A stretch of 42,494 nucleotides of DNA from Paulinella micropora. Taxonomy: Eukaryota > Cercozoa > Imbricatea > Euglyphida. This document shows, in pieces, positions 1 through 10,425 of the stretch (the first letter of the stretch is position 1; each line of letters opens with the position of its first letter). A program made the translations under genes and the position numbers. A model generated the notes under the pieces. That model did no database searches and was not told the origin of the DNA. It worked only from the letters and a program-made list of their open reading frames with translations. The stretch lies in NCBI GenBank assembly GCA_009731375.1, contig BJOX01000001.1:1623302-1665795 (forward strand), given 5' to 3'.

Positions 1-4
1 AATA

Positions 5-278
5 TTGCTGTTGACATTCAAGACAACAAAAAAAATTGATTTTTCAGTTTTGGTTGGAATTTCAGTTTTGGTTGGAATTTTGATTTTGGGTGAAAATTTG
101 AATTTTTCAAATTAACTGCTATATTCGTCCGCAAAATATCGTAAATTTTCGCGAAATGTTACAGTTAAATTTGAAAATTTGAATTTTTGTCACAAAAATG
201 AAAAACTGTCACAAAAATGAAAATCTGACACAAAAATGAAAAACTAATTTTTGTTGTTGTCTTGAATGTCAACAGCAA
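5..278 (+). mobile_element. MITE, family 1, copy 1 (274 bp)
   Basis: Non-autonomous DNA element with terminal inverted repeats that begin TTGCTGTTGACATTCAAG and end with the reverse complement of that sequence. TA dinucleotides at 3-4 and 279-280 fit the target duplication of the Tc1/mariner superfamily. The interior is AT-rich and encodes nothing. A nearly identical copy of the same length lies in opposite orientation at 10426-10699, which suggests recent movement. No transposase gene is in the window. Confidence 0.85.
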
Positions 279-280
279 TA

Positions 281-1090
281 TTTGCAGAAAGAAATCAGAA
301 GGTGTATGACGAAAATGCTATTTCCGTCATAAAATCGGGAGGGGGTACTGTAGGCATCACCCCCCGGATAGCCGGTAAAAAGTACATTTTCCTGGTGACA
401 GGTGCACCAGCTTGTTTTTCAGTATTATTTGTCCGGATTGGACCTGATGCCATTTTATTCCTGGTCTGTTGCCGTTTTCCTTTTTGGCTTCACTGAGCTA
501 ATACAACGAGACATCATTCTCATTATATCTTGAGGACTGTGTTTGGTTGTATTACCGACTTTTTACGAGCTATCGTTGGGGGCATTACAGAAGGGGATTT
601 TAACAGTGAGTTCGTTGTATCTGCCTACTTGAGGCCTCTTGAAGAGTTGTGTACAAAGTCACACATTGCGTACGTATTAATAAACTTCAATTAAGTAAAA
701 ACCGTCCAGAAGGCCACCGGAACAAAGAAGACAACCTACTTTGATGTTTATCATGATTGCAAGTAATATTAATAATTTTTCGTTTATTAATATTTACTTG
801 CATCTTAGATCACGGAATGGAAACAATGCATCAAAATTAAATCACTAAAAAGTGGAAAAAAATATTAATTTTTTCCTGTCAGAAAAATTTCTGCTTCCAA
901 TATGATTCAAGTTGCCTGAAGCTTTCGCCTCTGATCATCTTTATTAATACTATTACCGTAGATCTTACGCTTCCCACTCATCCCTTCGCGTGGCTTTCGT
1001 GAAAAAAATTCAAGTCGCCCGGGCGGAGGGACGGGCACAGTGTTCAGTGTTCTCTTGGCAGAGGCTGAGTTCGGATCGCATTCTCTGCTT
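281..1090. other. intergenic, no gene seen
   Basis: AT-rich DNA between the MITE and a G-homopolymer gap. Short open frames here have no recognisable features. A hairpin with arms of about 18 bp lies at 759-801 (GCAAGTAATATTAATAA against its near complement). Part of the 3' end of the PDI transcript may fall in the right half of this stretch or beyond it. Confidence 0.5.
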
Positions 1091-1148
1091 GGGGGGGGGG
1101 GGGGGGGGGGGGGGGGGCCGGGGGGGGGGGGGGGGGGGNNNNNNNNNN
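1091..1148. repeat. G homopolymer with 10-base assembly gap
   Basis: About 46 G, interrupted once by CC, run directly into ten N at 1139-1148. The gap is probably a sequencing failure in the G run, and the true length is unknown. Confidence 0.9.
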
Positions 1149-1315
1149 GAGCGAGCGAGAGGGTGCACTTTTTCACTCATCTGATTATTTTTCACATTAA
1201 AATTTTCATGCTTTTTTAACTTGAAAGGTTTTTAACAAAAAGAGGAAACCATGATGCTCAGAAAAATCTGTACCTTCACGCGGAAAGAATAAACGAAACT
1301 TGATGTAGTCCTTCG

Positions 1316-1385
1316 GTCAGACTGGATGGTGATTTCAGCAGTAACCCACCTTGAGGCTTTCGGACTACGCTTCAAATAGTCCTGT
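1316..1385 (-). promoter_or_regulatory. candidate SECIS-like stem-loop in PDI 3' UTR
   Basis: On the minus strand, about 100 bases after the PDI stop. A UGA at 1374-1372 is followed by exactly 11 bases and then AAA (1360-1358). The 11 bases pair with GGUUACUGCU to form a helix of about 10 bp with one bulge. GA at 1336-1335 lies opposite the UGA, as in the non-Watson-Crick quartet of eukaryotic SECIS elements. The base before UGA is U rather than the usual A or G, and the lower helix is weak. A competing hairpin (GGACTA with TAGTCC) exists. The spacing is encouraging; the identification is an inference. Confidence 0.4.
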
Positions 1386-1483
1386 CTTTGTCCTTTGAAC
1401 ATTGACCAAACTTTGTTCTTGCTTGCCTTCGCTCCGAGTGCGGATATCTCCGGTTCACAGCAACCTCAGCATCCGCTCGGATG

Positions 1484-2693
1484 TTAAAGCTCTTCCTTGC
1501 CCGCCTGCAAGAACGATGATGTACAACAACAGACAACAAACTACAACAATTAACAGACCTTTGCAGCATGATTGCTCACCATACGCAGAAGCTTGAGGCG
1601 TGGTGCGTCTTTGGTTTTGGCCGCTTCATTCTCTTTTTGGAGCTCTTGATATTTGTTCTGGAGCTTTTGCACCTCATCCTTGAAATGCTGCTCGGCTTCT
1701 TCAACGACCTATAAGTGACGCGAAATACGCTTTCTTGAGAAGTGCCATAGCCTGCATGGTTTGCGGGAAGAAAAAGAAGAAAAACAAACAAACAAACAAA
1801 CAAAACAAACAAAACCCGCACACACAAATAAAACAACCTTGGTGATCGCGGCAATTTCGGCGGCCACATCCTCCTTCTTCATGGCCGCGATGGCGTCCAT
1901 AGCTTTCAGTTGCTCCTCGCTGCAAAGGTCGCGGTTGTCCATGGAGCAAGAGGGGCCCAGGTTTTCATCCGCAAAGGTCTTCAGAGCCGTGTAGTCACGA
2001 CCACCTTCGTAATCGTCGCCAGTGGCGGCGGTGTTGCCAGAGAAGTACTTGATAGTAGGATATCCCCTCACATTGTACTGGGAGCACAGATCCTTCTCGA
2101 TTGTGCAGTCAACGTCAGCGATGAGAACCGTTTTGGAACTAGCAAAGTCACTAGCTAGCTTGTCCCAATCGGGTTTCATTTTTTTACAATGTCCTCACCA
2201 GGGGGCGAGGAACTTGACGAAGGCAGCCTTGCCTTTGCCGAAGACTTCGTCGTCAAAATTCGATTTCGTCAGGGAGATAGCTTCACCCAGGGCCGAGGCC
2301 ACGAAGGTGAGGAACAGAAGACCCTAGACGAATGAAAATTTGGTGAGAACGACAGAAATAATAAACTTTGACATTTACTGCTGGTTCCACGGTTTTCTTT
2401 TAAGTATTTTTAGGTGTGTAATGTTTAGAAAGATGAAACAATATGCACTCAAACTGGCAGTGATGCAAAGGGAAAGGTATGAGTGAGTTGAGATGAGTTG
2501 CGCGGTGGTTGAAGTGTGCTGACGTGGATTTTCTGACCCCTCCAGAAAAAAATGACGAAAAAAGAAAAGCAAAATAAGGACAGTCAATGCAATCAGGGAT
2601 ACACCACCGCGCGCTTTGCTACATTATAGTACTCATTATATTTGGGTGGTCTTTGTGAACATGTCAAACAAGCCTGCCGCTTACCACTGCCAT
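1484..2693 (-). CDS. selenocysteine-type protein disulfide isomerase, 4 exons
   Basis: Coding exons on the complement: 2685-2693, 1838-2323, 1559-1708 and 1484-1504. All introns are GT-AG and phase 0, giving about 221 residues. ATG at 2693 gives Met-Ala-Val, and splicing to 2323 completes a signal peptide (MAVGLLFLTFVASALG). One thioredoxin domain follows (about 20-125), with active site APW-TGA-GHC (TGA at residue 46, C49), an Arg at 89 and the cis-Pro in GYPT (P92). A helical, charged C-terminal region (about 135-215) resembles the C-terminal domain of single-thioredoxin PDIs. The last 21-nt exon adds AGKEEL, so the protein ends KEEL, an ER-retention variant. Expected role: thiol-disulfide exchange on proteins folding in the ER lumen. 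The in-frame TGA replaces the first catalytic cysteine. Everything else is intact, so selenocysteine is more likely than a nonsense mutation. The three-codon first exon is inferred from its splice signal. Confidence 0.88.
2195..2197 (-). other. in-frame TGA at PDI active site (probable Sec codon)
   Basis: Reading the minus strand, codons run Ala-Pro-Trp-TGA-Gly-His-Cys-Lys-Lys. In ordinary PDIs this position is the nucleophilic first Cys of CGHC. Flanking codons on both sides translate to a clean PDI domain in the same frame. TGA also terminates the glycosyltransferase gene at 8065-8067, so a genome-wide reassignment of TGA is unlikely. Confidence 0.8.
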
Positions 2694-2838
2694 GATTGAC
2701 TCCGTTGATCAACGCTTTCTTTTGTGCCACGACAACGCGTGCCAACAGAAAGCCGGAAAAAAAGTGGCACTTTGCTCAATGTTAAACAGCACTTTCAGCC
2801 ACACATATCAGGAAAGAGTGGCTGTAGCTCATCGACAC

Positions 2839-2839
2839 G

Positions 2840-2880
<41 letters not shown>

Positions 2881-3610
2881 CAAGATCTCACACACACACA
2901 CACACACACACGCACACACACACACGCACACGCACACACACGCACACGCACACACACACACACACACGCGCGCGCGCGCACAAAAGTCACACACACGCAC
3001 ACACACACGCACACACACACACGCGCGCGCGCGCACACACAAAAGTCACACACACACACACACACACAAAAGTCACACACACACACACACCAACACACAC
3101 ACACACACCAACACACACACACCAACACACACACACACACACNNNNNNNNNNNNNNNNNNNNNNNNNNNNNNNNNNNNNNNNNNNNNNNNNNNNNNNNNN
3201 NNNNNNNNNNNNNNNNNNNNNNNNNNNNNNNNNNNNNNNNNNNNNNNNNNNNNNNNNNNNNNNNNNNNNNNNNNNNNNNNNNNNNNNNNNNNNNNNNNNN
3301 NNNNNNNNNNNNNNNNNNNNNNNNNNNNNNNCACACACACACACACCAACACACACACACACCAACACACACACGCACACACACACACACACCAACACAC
3401 ACACACACCAACACACACACACACACACCAACACACACACACACACCAACGCACCAACATACCAACATACCAACACACCAACACACTAACACACCAACAC
3501 ACCAACACACACACCAACACACACACACACACAGACACACACACACAAACACACACACGCACACACATACACGTACGCGCGCGCGCACGCACACACACAC
3601 ACACACTCAC
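2839..3610. repeat. CA-repeat block with 189-base gap
   Basis: (CA)n with CG-rich interruptions and a higher-order CACCAACA variant on both sides of the gap at 3143-3331. Long open frames across it are repeat translations, not genes. Confidence 0.9.
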
Positions 3611-3615
3611 AAAGT

Positions 3616-5610
3616 TTGATTGGAAAAGGTATTGTATACATTGCTTCCCTTCATTGCCTAATGAGCTTCAGAAATGGTTATTCTGACGACATCCTTCAAT
3701 TTTTTGACGACCACAGCCAGATAGTAACGGGCAAGGCAGCAGCGGAAGTCTTTGCAAAGCAGCACTATAAGCAGTTGAATAGAGTACTGAATAGACCTGC
3801 AACTTTACCTACCCCTCTTCTCCATAAGTATGGCAATACATCTATGTGTAATCATGTTACCACTGAGAATATGATATCTTGAACAAAGAGTTCTTGACGG
3901 AGGAGGAAATAAAGAAGGCAGAAAAATCTTTAAGACCTAATCAGGCGGTTGGGCCTGATGGAATTCCGGGGAAAATTCTTTTGTCTCTTCTTCGTGAGTA
4001 AGAATGCAGACTGCTGTTTACTTTTCTGTTTTTTAATAGATGTTGGGTTACTGGGGTGAAACCTCTGGAACAGACCAGGGGCATTATCAAGCCTATCTAT
4101 AAGAGTAAGGGAGATAGGACAAAGGCCTCTCATTTTAGGCCGTTTACCTTGTTTTCTGTCGTTGATAAACTTTACGCAACTATGCTATGAAATAGACTAC
4201 CTGATTGGTGACAAATAATAATATTTTACCTATGGAGCAACCCAGTCCTCCTACTGAATTTCCTGTGTTAGAATCCCTTAACATATCAGCTAAACAGCCG
4301 TATAGATGCAATAAAGTAAAGGAGAAGGAGGACAACCCTGTCTGACCCCTCTTCCTGCATCAAACCACTCCGAGACTCCGTTGTGAATATCCACCGTACA
4401 ACCCTTTCAAAGCATTCAAGAAAAAAGGAGGTACACCTATCCTTTCCATCTTCACCCACAACAAGTCTCTCTCAACCGAGTCAAAAGCCTTTGAGACATC
4501 CAAAAAAGCAGAAAAAACTGGACCTTTATGATTAGCAATCAGCTCATGAAGGAGAAAAATCTGGTGTTGTTCCCCGTACCTCTGCTAGCTCCCCCTTCGG
4601 AATGGATTGGTTTCCCCTTTACATATCTCCTGCTTATTGTTATATTGATGATATTGTTTATGAGCGAACTCTGAGGCTAATTTACAGAGACAATTAGATC
4701 TGTGTGGAGAGTGGGCACGCTCTAACAATGGGGAATTAATGAAGATAAATCTAAGGTTGTTGTTTTTAAACAGAAGAGAGATAAAGAAGGGGAGGAGGGC
4801 TTTGTGTGGTTTTTGTTTGGAGCACGCGTTGCAACGGCAAAATTCTTATAAGTAATTGGGGGCGATTTTTGAAAGTGTTTTGTCTTGGAAACTCATGTGC
4901 GAAGATACGATAATGAAGGCTAGACAGAATCTAAATATGGTGTTAGGTATGGGAATAAGGAGAGGCATTGCGCCAAAGATTGCTATGCAGTTAATATCGG
5001 GCTCAGCCTTTTAATCTATGGATTGGGGAAGTGAGTTTTGGCACCGTGAGTTTTGTTGGAAGGAATGGGATAAGTTTCACAATTGCGTTGCCAGAAAGGT
5101 TCTAAGAGTGCCTTAGGACTATCCTAGCTTACCTTGTCAGGGTGAACTAGGTTTGCGGTCTTCTTCTGGAAGAGGTGATTATAGGAGGTTACTTTTCAGG
5201 GATATGAAGAGAATGTTCCCAGGGTCTAAAATTCATAGCTCTCTTGCTTTTCTTTCGAATTCCTCCAAGCTTAGACTAAGACAAGTTGTTCATGGATGTG
5301 AACAAAATTATTGGAGAGAAAAGTTACGTGCTTCTCATTTGTCTTTTATAAGCTAGTAAACAGGGATTTGGATATGGAGTTTTACTTGAAAGGGAGCAAT
5401 TATCTAATCCCAAATCGAGCTTTTGGTTCCCGAGTTAATGTTGTCTGTGATGTTTGTAAGGAAAATTTCATTGTGAGACTCATGTTCTTCAAGACTGCAA
5501 CCCTTATATGTCCATCCTGGTTGAGTTGCAGACGAAATACTTGGGTTCATGTGTATCATGGAATGGTTTGATTTCTAATGACAGTGGAAGCATTTGTTAC
5601 ATTCAACATC
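3616..5610 (+). pseudogene. LINE (non-LTR retrotransposon) reverse-transcriptase relic
   Basis: Broken remains of a LINE polyprotein. At 3881-3997 the plus strand reads LTEEEIKKAEKSL then GPDGIPGKIL, the start of the RT domain. At 4090-4190 it reads IIKPIYKSKGDRTKA then HFRPFTLFSVVDKLY (RT motifs 1-2). At about 4235-4610 the minus strand carries AFLDVSKAFDSV (motif A) and GVRQGCPPSPLLY (motif B). From about 4630 the plus strand resumes with YIDDI (motif C position), NEDKSKVVVF and a YLGAIFE-like block at about 4845-4880. An RT-proximal C-terminal region follows, and near 5450-5500 there is a zinc-knuckle-like Cys/His cluster split by a frameshift. Stops and frameshifts occur throughout. It cannot be active. 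Its 5' half (endonuclease) is missing or replaced by the CA array. Confidence 0.85.
4235..4610 (-). pseudogene. inverted internal segment of the LINE relic (RT motifs A-B)
   Basis: This segment reads on the opposite strand from the LINE on both sides. Its content (a GFR-like block, HQIFLLHELI, motif A, motif B) is exactly what is missing between the flanking plus-strand pieces. An in-place inversion of about 370 bp explains this better than two separate insertions. An assembly inversion cannot be excluded. Confidence 0.75.
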
Positions 5611-5749
5611 TCTAGCTACTTTATCTTCTGTTAATTCTATGAGCTTTTTTCTGAGGGAGCTTTGTAAGAAGATTAAAAGGCTAACCAGGAGTCATGCTTC
5701 TGGTTTGTCTGTAGGACTATAGTTTCCGTCAAAGGAACTGCTATCCTTT

Positions 5750-5800
<51 letters not shown>

Positions 5801-5811
5801 TACTACTACTT

Positions 5812-5881
<70 letters not shown>

Positions 5882-5885
5882 TGCT
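5750..5885. repeat. (CTA)n microsatellite
   Basis: About 43 trinucleotide units with scattered T substitutions. The serine-rich or valine-rich frames are artefacts. The stretch to about 6385 is AT-rich intergenic sequence in which I see no gene. Confidence 0.9.
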
Positions 5886-6386
5886 AGTACTGTACATGTA
5901 CAGTAATTACTGCAAGAAACATGCATCCACCGATCGATCTATCTTTTCTATCTGTTTTATCTACGATGTTTCCTTCCACGTATTTATCATATCTGTTTAC
6001 ACAAAACTTAGAACACTACCCACTCGTTTGGCAATGAGTGAGAAGAGTAATAATAAGTAAGCTGGTAGTATGGAAAATCAAAGCGGTGAAAGTCTATCCT
6101 ATCTATCTTTTGTCTAATCCACACTAGGTATGCCACTCATTATTTAGATATTCTGATCTGTTTTGTTCATCGACCCTTACCTGACTTATCTGTCCAAATT
6201 ATCTATGTCTTATTTATCAACATACAAACACAAACACCCGTAAATATGAGCATAAACATAAGCATAAAGATGAACAAAAACCACATTCATACAGAAACAG
6301 TACGTACATGCTGTGGATACTGGTGCATACATACCTGGACGTAAAATCATGTACAAATACGCATGCAGACACACAGACACACAGAG

Positions 6387-6387
<1 letters not shown>

Positions 6388-6434
<47 letters not shown>

Positions 6435-6920
6435 GGACAGGAGCGAGACTACGTTTTGAATTTGGAACGGCCGTATTGACCATCGTGTGCCAGCGAAGAG
6501 AGAGAAGACCAGCAATGAGCACAGCATATATGCAGAACAAACCAGCCACCCCATGAGTGCACAATCTAGAATGGACTGGTTGGAACATGTGAACATGTGA
6601 AAATGTTCACCGTGCATATGGGAATGAAAGAGAGGAAGAGGACCTTGTCTAGAGAGAGAGAGAGAGAGGGGGGGGGGGGGGGGGGGGNNNNNNNNNNNNN
6701 NNNNNNNNNNNNNNNNNNNNNNNNNNNNNNNNNNNNNNNNNNNNNNNNNNNNNNNNNNNNNNNNNNNNNNNNNNNNNNNNNNNNNNNNNNNNNNNNNNNN
6801 NNNNNNNNNNNNNNNNNNNNNNNNNNNNNNNNNNNNNNNNNNNNNNNNNNNNNNNNNNNNNNNNNNNNNNNNNNNNNNNNNCCCCCCCCCCCCCCCCCTC
6901 TCTCTCTCTCTCTCGCTCGC
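6388..6920. repeat. GA array, then GA/G-run, 194-base gap, C-run/CT
   Basis: A GA array lies at about 6388-6431. Non-repetitive DNA with no recognisable gene occupies 6432-6650. Then GA repeats run into a G homopolymer, N at 6688-6881, and a C homopolymer followed by CT repeats. The two flanks are reverse complements of one another in composition, as if the gap hides a fold-back or a misjoin. Confidence 0.85.
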
Positions 6921-7056
6921 TCGCTCTACTATCGTTTCCAGATGAATAGAAAGATTTTTTGATAGGTTATTGTTGACATAGAGCAAGAACGCTTCCACGC
7001 CGAAGGCATACAAAGAGGTCATACATGCCATTTTTCCATGTTAGGCTTTTCAGAGG

Positions 7057-8067
7057 ATGCGAAGGAAACAGGCCTGGGCGGTGCTTTTTTTGTTGTTGAT
7101 GTCTTTGGGCTTCGGACTGTACATCTATTTCGGACGCTTTTTCAGAGGTACTCGTCGCGTGGATGAGCGCGGCGCCCTTGCTCGCCCCTATACCTCTCTA
7201 AATACACTTTCCGTAAACGCATCGCTTCAACACTCACTTTCCGTGAACGCGTCGGTTGGAGACTCACTCTCCATGAACGTCCTTTGGATAACAGGGACGA
7301 TCAAAAACTTTGCTCGCTTTTGGGAGAAAGCCAGGAAGAATTTGGAGCGGCTGGAGGATTTCATGCGAGCAAACACCATTCAGACCAGGGTGGTTTTATT
7401 CGAAAACGATTCGAAAGACGGCACAGGACAGTTAGTGAGACAATGGGTGATAGAGAGCCCTGACAAAAGCCGTTGTTTCATTAGCGAGCAGTTGAGCTCG
7501 GTTAAAAAGCGATATGTCTGCAGAATACCGGGAAAGCGGTGTCTGGCCTATGGCCGCAACCGCGTGTTAGATTACATCAGGAGCCATCCAGCGTTCACGG
7601 CGGTCCGTGCCAAACACACACTGCTGATAGTGGATCTGGACGGCATATTGGAAACATTTACCGAAGAGGCTTGGTACAACAGCCTGCTCGAAACCGTGCG
7701 AGAGCCTCCCTTTGATGTGACATGTTCGAACAACGAGGGATATTACTACGACCGCTTCGCACTGCGCACTGACGCCAAGCCGCGGCCTTGCTCGCCGCCC
7801 TGGCTTGGCACTTGCTATGTCAATTTGACCACCTGGTTTCCAAATACAAGCTGGACCGGTCACATTCCCATAACTGCGCCTCCCGTGCGCGTACGATCCT
7901 GCTTTGGGGGAATGACCATGTATGCACTGGAGCGGACTAAGGGCTGTGGCTACGTGGAGAGTAGCTCAGATTGCGAACATGTGTCGTTCCATAACTGTCT
8001 CTTGGCTCATAACCTCTCCATCGGTATTAAGCCTTCGTTCCTCAACGCTGGGCATCCGCTGAAGTGA
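7057..8067 (+). CDS. type II membrane glycosyltransferase-like protein, paralogue 1
   Basis: Single-exon gene, 336 residues. A short basic N-terminus (RRKQ) and one hydrophobic segment (about 7-26) predict a Golgi/ER type II anchor with the rest in the lumen. Recognisable blocks are FENDSKDGT (115-123), RCLAYGRNR (161-169), a DxD-type IVDLDG (191-196, probable nucleotide-sugar/metal site), YYYDRFALR (229-237), SCFGGM (281-286) and DCEHVSFH (305-312). These resemble fungal Cap59/alpha-mannosyltransferase-type (GT69-like) and related protist proteins. Donor and acceptor cannot be read from sequence. Several N-glycosylation sequons lie in the stem. A leader of about 55 bp is shared with the paralogue at 35130 and has an intron-acceptor-like GGCTTTTCAG just before the ATG, so a 5' UTR intron is possible. 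Stop is TGA. It is roughly three-quarters identical to the second copy. Confidence 0.88.
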   Translation: MRRKQAWAVLFLLLMSLGFGLYIYFGRFFRGTRRVDERGALARPYTSLNTLSVNASLQHSLSVNASVGDSLSMNVLWITGTIKNFARFWEKARKNLERLEDFMRANTIQTRVVLFENDSKDGTGQLVRQWVIESPDKSRCFISEQLSSVKKRYVCRIPGKRCLAYGRNRVLDYIRSHPAFTAVRAKHTLLIVDLDGILETFTEEAWYNSLLETVREPPFDVTCSNNEGYYYDRFALRTDAKPRPCSPPWLGTCYVNLTTWFPNTSWTGHIPITAPPVRVRSCFGGMTMYALERTKGCGYVESSSDCEHVSFHNCLLAHNLSIGIKPSFLNAGHPLK

Positions 8068-8515
8068 TACTTAATGCTCATTATTGATCTTGTTACCATT
8101 TTAGGACGGTTGTAAGTGCAAAGTGGAAGGGGGAGGAGGAGGGATGCTTTCATACTGCATTTTATTCTTTTCTTACGCTTTTCCAGGCTTGCGATTGCTT
8201 AACAATCTATATTGTAATGTGCTGGACCAAGTAAGCACTTTCTTCGTCTTCTACTTCTGCTCAGAACCTCTTGTGATTTCACCTGTGTGATTTCACCAGT
8301 TCTTTTGTGTACCGGTATGTTACATCGTTCACCACGTTTTATGTTGTTTTAGATTTTGGCATGAACGGCCTTACAATTTGATTTTTGCTACAACGGATTC
8401 GATGGCATGCCTTTCGGCACCATACAATCATATTATTAGTAATATCTTATTCAGCGGGTCTGCTTGCACTCCATTGCTAAGTCCTTTACTCCTACATGTT
8501 GCACAAGTATAGAAA

Positions 8516-8556
<41 letters not shown>

Positions 8557-8562
8557 CATTAC

Positions 8563-8623
<61 letters not shown>

Positions 8624-8640
8624 TAACGCTTCGTTTTGTT
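8068..8640. repeat. 3' flank of glycosyltransferase 1 and (TTA)n array
   Basis: The first 450 bases are unremarkable 3' flank without a recognisable gene. 8516-8623 is a TTA microsatellite with three point variants. Confidence 0.8.
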
Positions 8641-8716
8641 TTCCGCTTTTGTATCTCTTTGATGCCACTTCCATTCTATTTTCTGCTTCCCACTCAGGTT
8701 CTACGAGTGGCAAGTA

Positions 8717-9402
8717 CAACCGCCGACATTCAAGTTAAAGAGTTATTTTAAATTGTGCAGTTTTTTGGAAAATTGTACAGTTTTTTGAAAATTGTACAGT
8801 TTTTCGAAAATTGTACAGTTTTTTGGAAATTGTACAGTTTTTTGAAATTTGTACAGTTTTTTGAAATTCGTAGTTTTTTGAAAATTGTACAGTTTTTTGA
8901 AAATTGTACAGTTTTTTTGAAAATTGTACAGTTTTTTGAAAATTATACAGTTTTTTGAAAATTGTACAGTTTTTTATAATTTTTAAAAAACTAAACAATT
9001 TTCAAAAAAAATGCGTTAAAAAAAAACTATAATTTTCAAAAAACTGTACGATTTTCAAAAATAAAAAGGATAATTTTCCGAAAAAAACTATAATTTTCAA
9101 AAAACTGTATAATTTTCAAAAAAAAAAAAACTGTGACTCACCCGTACAATTTTCAAAAAACTGTACAATTTTCAACAAAACTGTACAAATTTGCAAACTT
9201 GAAAACTGTATAATTTTCGAAAATCTGTACAATTTTAAAAAACTGTACAATTTTCAAAAATACTGTATATACTTTTCAAAAACTGTACAATTTTCAAAAA
9301 ACTGTACATTTTTCGAAAAACTGTATAATGAAAAAAAAACTGTAAAACTTCCGAAAAACTGCACAATTTAAAATAATTATTTAACTTGAATGTCGGCGGT
9401 TG
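8717..9402. mobile_element. foldback element of tandem 19-bp units, TA-flanked
   Basis: The ends are CAACCGCCGACATTCAAG and its reverse complement, with TA at 8715-8716 and 9403-9404. The left half is about a dozen direct copies of a unit like GTACAGTTTTTTGAAAATT. The right half is the same unit on the other strand, so the whole element can fold into one long hairpin. It interrupts the left arm of the surrounding inverted repeat exactly at a TA; the right arm retains the uninterrupted site. Confidence 0.85.
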
Positions 9403-9807
9403 TATTTTATTAAAGCAATCAAAGCAGTGTTTGCGTAAATAAGTAGTTGAAAAACATATATACATCAATATTAATAGTTTTATTAATAACAAGTTCAAGA
9501 TTGGGTCTGCAGCAGAATCTGATTTATATTACCGTTCTACCATAACTCACAGTCACGGTTTCAAAAAGACTGTGAACGGTATCCGGCGAAGCCGAACTGA
9601 TCAGTCAGCAGCCTACGCCGGGACACTGTGTCTGTTCATCAGCGGTCATCTGTATTAATAAGTCTTGACCGTAGCTGAGTAACCTCCTCGGCGAGGAACT
9701 TGAATAACGTAAGAGGTGGCAACCGCATACGAACCTGCATTCAATTGAATAGGTGACACCGGCACACTGCCGCCTGTCAATTGACATCAAACTTGAAATA
9801 TATATTA

Positions 9808-10162
9808 CTGGCTCGTGACATTCAAGTGTCAAACCGTGTCAGCCATCAAATTTGATTTAAGGGTCAGACTTCAGATTAGCTGTCAGATTTTCTCTGAGAT
9901 TAGCGGCCAGAATTCAAATTAGTCAAGTTCCGAGTCAATTTAACCCGGCCTGGTAACATTTCGCAAAAACTTATATTGATACAGATTTTGCGGATGTATT
10001 ATATGATACATAGCAGTTAAATTGAAGTAATTTGAATTCTGACCACTAACTTCGAAATCTGACCGCTGTAGTCACCGTAGGCTGAGTCTGAAATCTGACC
10101 CTTAACTAAAATTCGATTGCTAAGCCTTTCAAGTTTGACACTTGAATGCCAGTACCCAGTAA
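9808..10162. mobile_element. third TIR element, diverged MITE
   Basis: Imperfect ends CTGGCTCGTGACATTCAAG and CTGGGTACTGGCATTCAAG (right end in reverse), each next to TA. The middle (about 9950-10035) resembles the core of MITE family 1: GGTAACATTTCGC near 9950, TTTTGCGGA near 9996 and TAGCAGTTAA near 10010. It is more diverged than the two family 1 copies. Confidence 0.65.
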
Positions 10163-10425
10163 TATTTATATTTCCGAGGTCAGGGAAGTTTAGTCACCAA
10201 ATTTAAAGACTCTGGATCTGTCACATGATCAAGTTCAAGTTCCAGTTTAAGTAGCTTATTCAGTCACGTATCCTTGCTTCAAGTGACAGACCGTGCCGTC
10301 ACTACGATAGGCTGTCACGTTTGCCACTCCCTTGCGAAACAACAGCCTTGATACGAATTCTACTTCTGATTGTCGTCACGGTACCACTGTGACGTACACT
10401 GCCACGATATTAATATCATCTACTA

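Noticed and set aside
907-1195. Proline/glycine-rich frames across the G-run
   Set aside because: Homopolymer translation interrupted by an assembly gap.
1440-1485. GCGGAT...ATCCGC hairpin as the SECIS element
   Set aside because: Only about 4 bp separate the UGA from the loop, too short for a SECIS upper helix, and there is no AA in the loop.
2195-2197. TGA reassigned to cysteine genome-wide
   Set aside because: TGA acts as the stop of glycosyltransferase 1 at the same position where its paralogue has TAA, and cysteines elsewhere are TGC/TGT.
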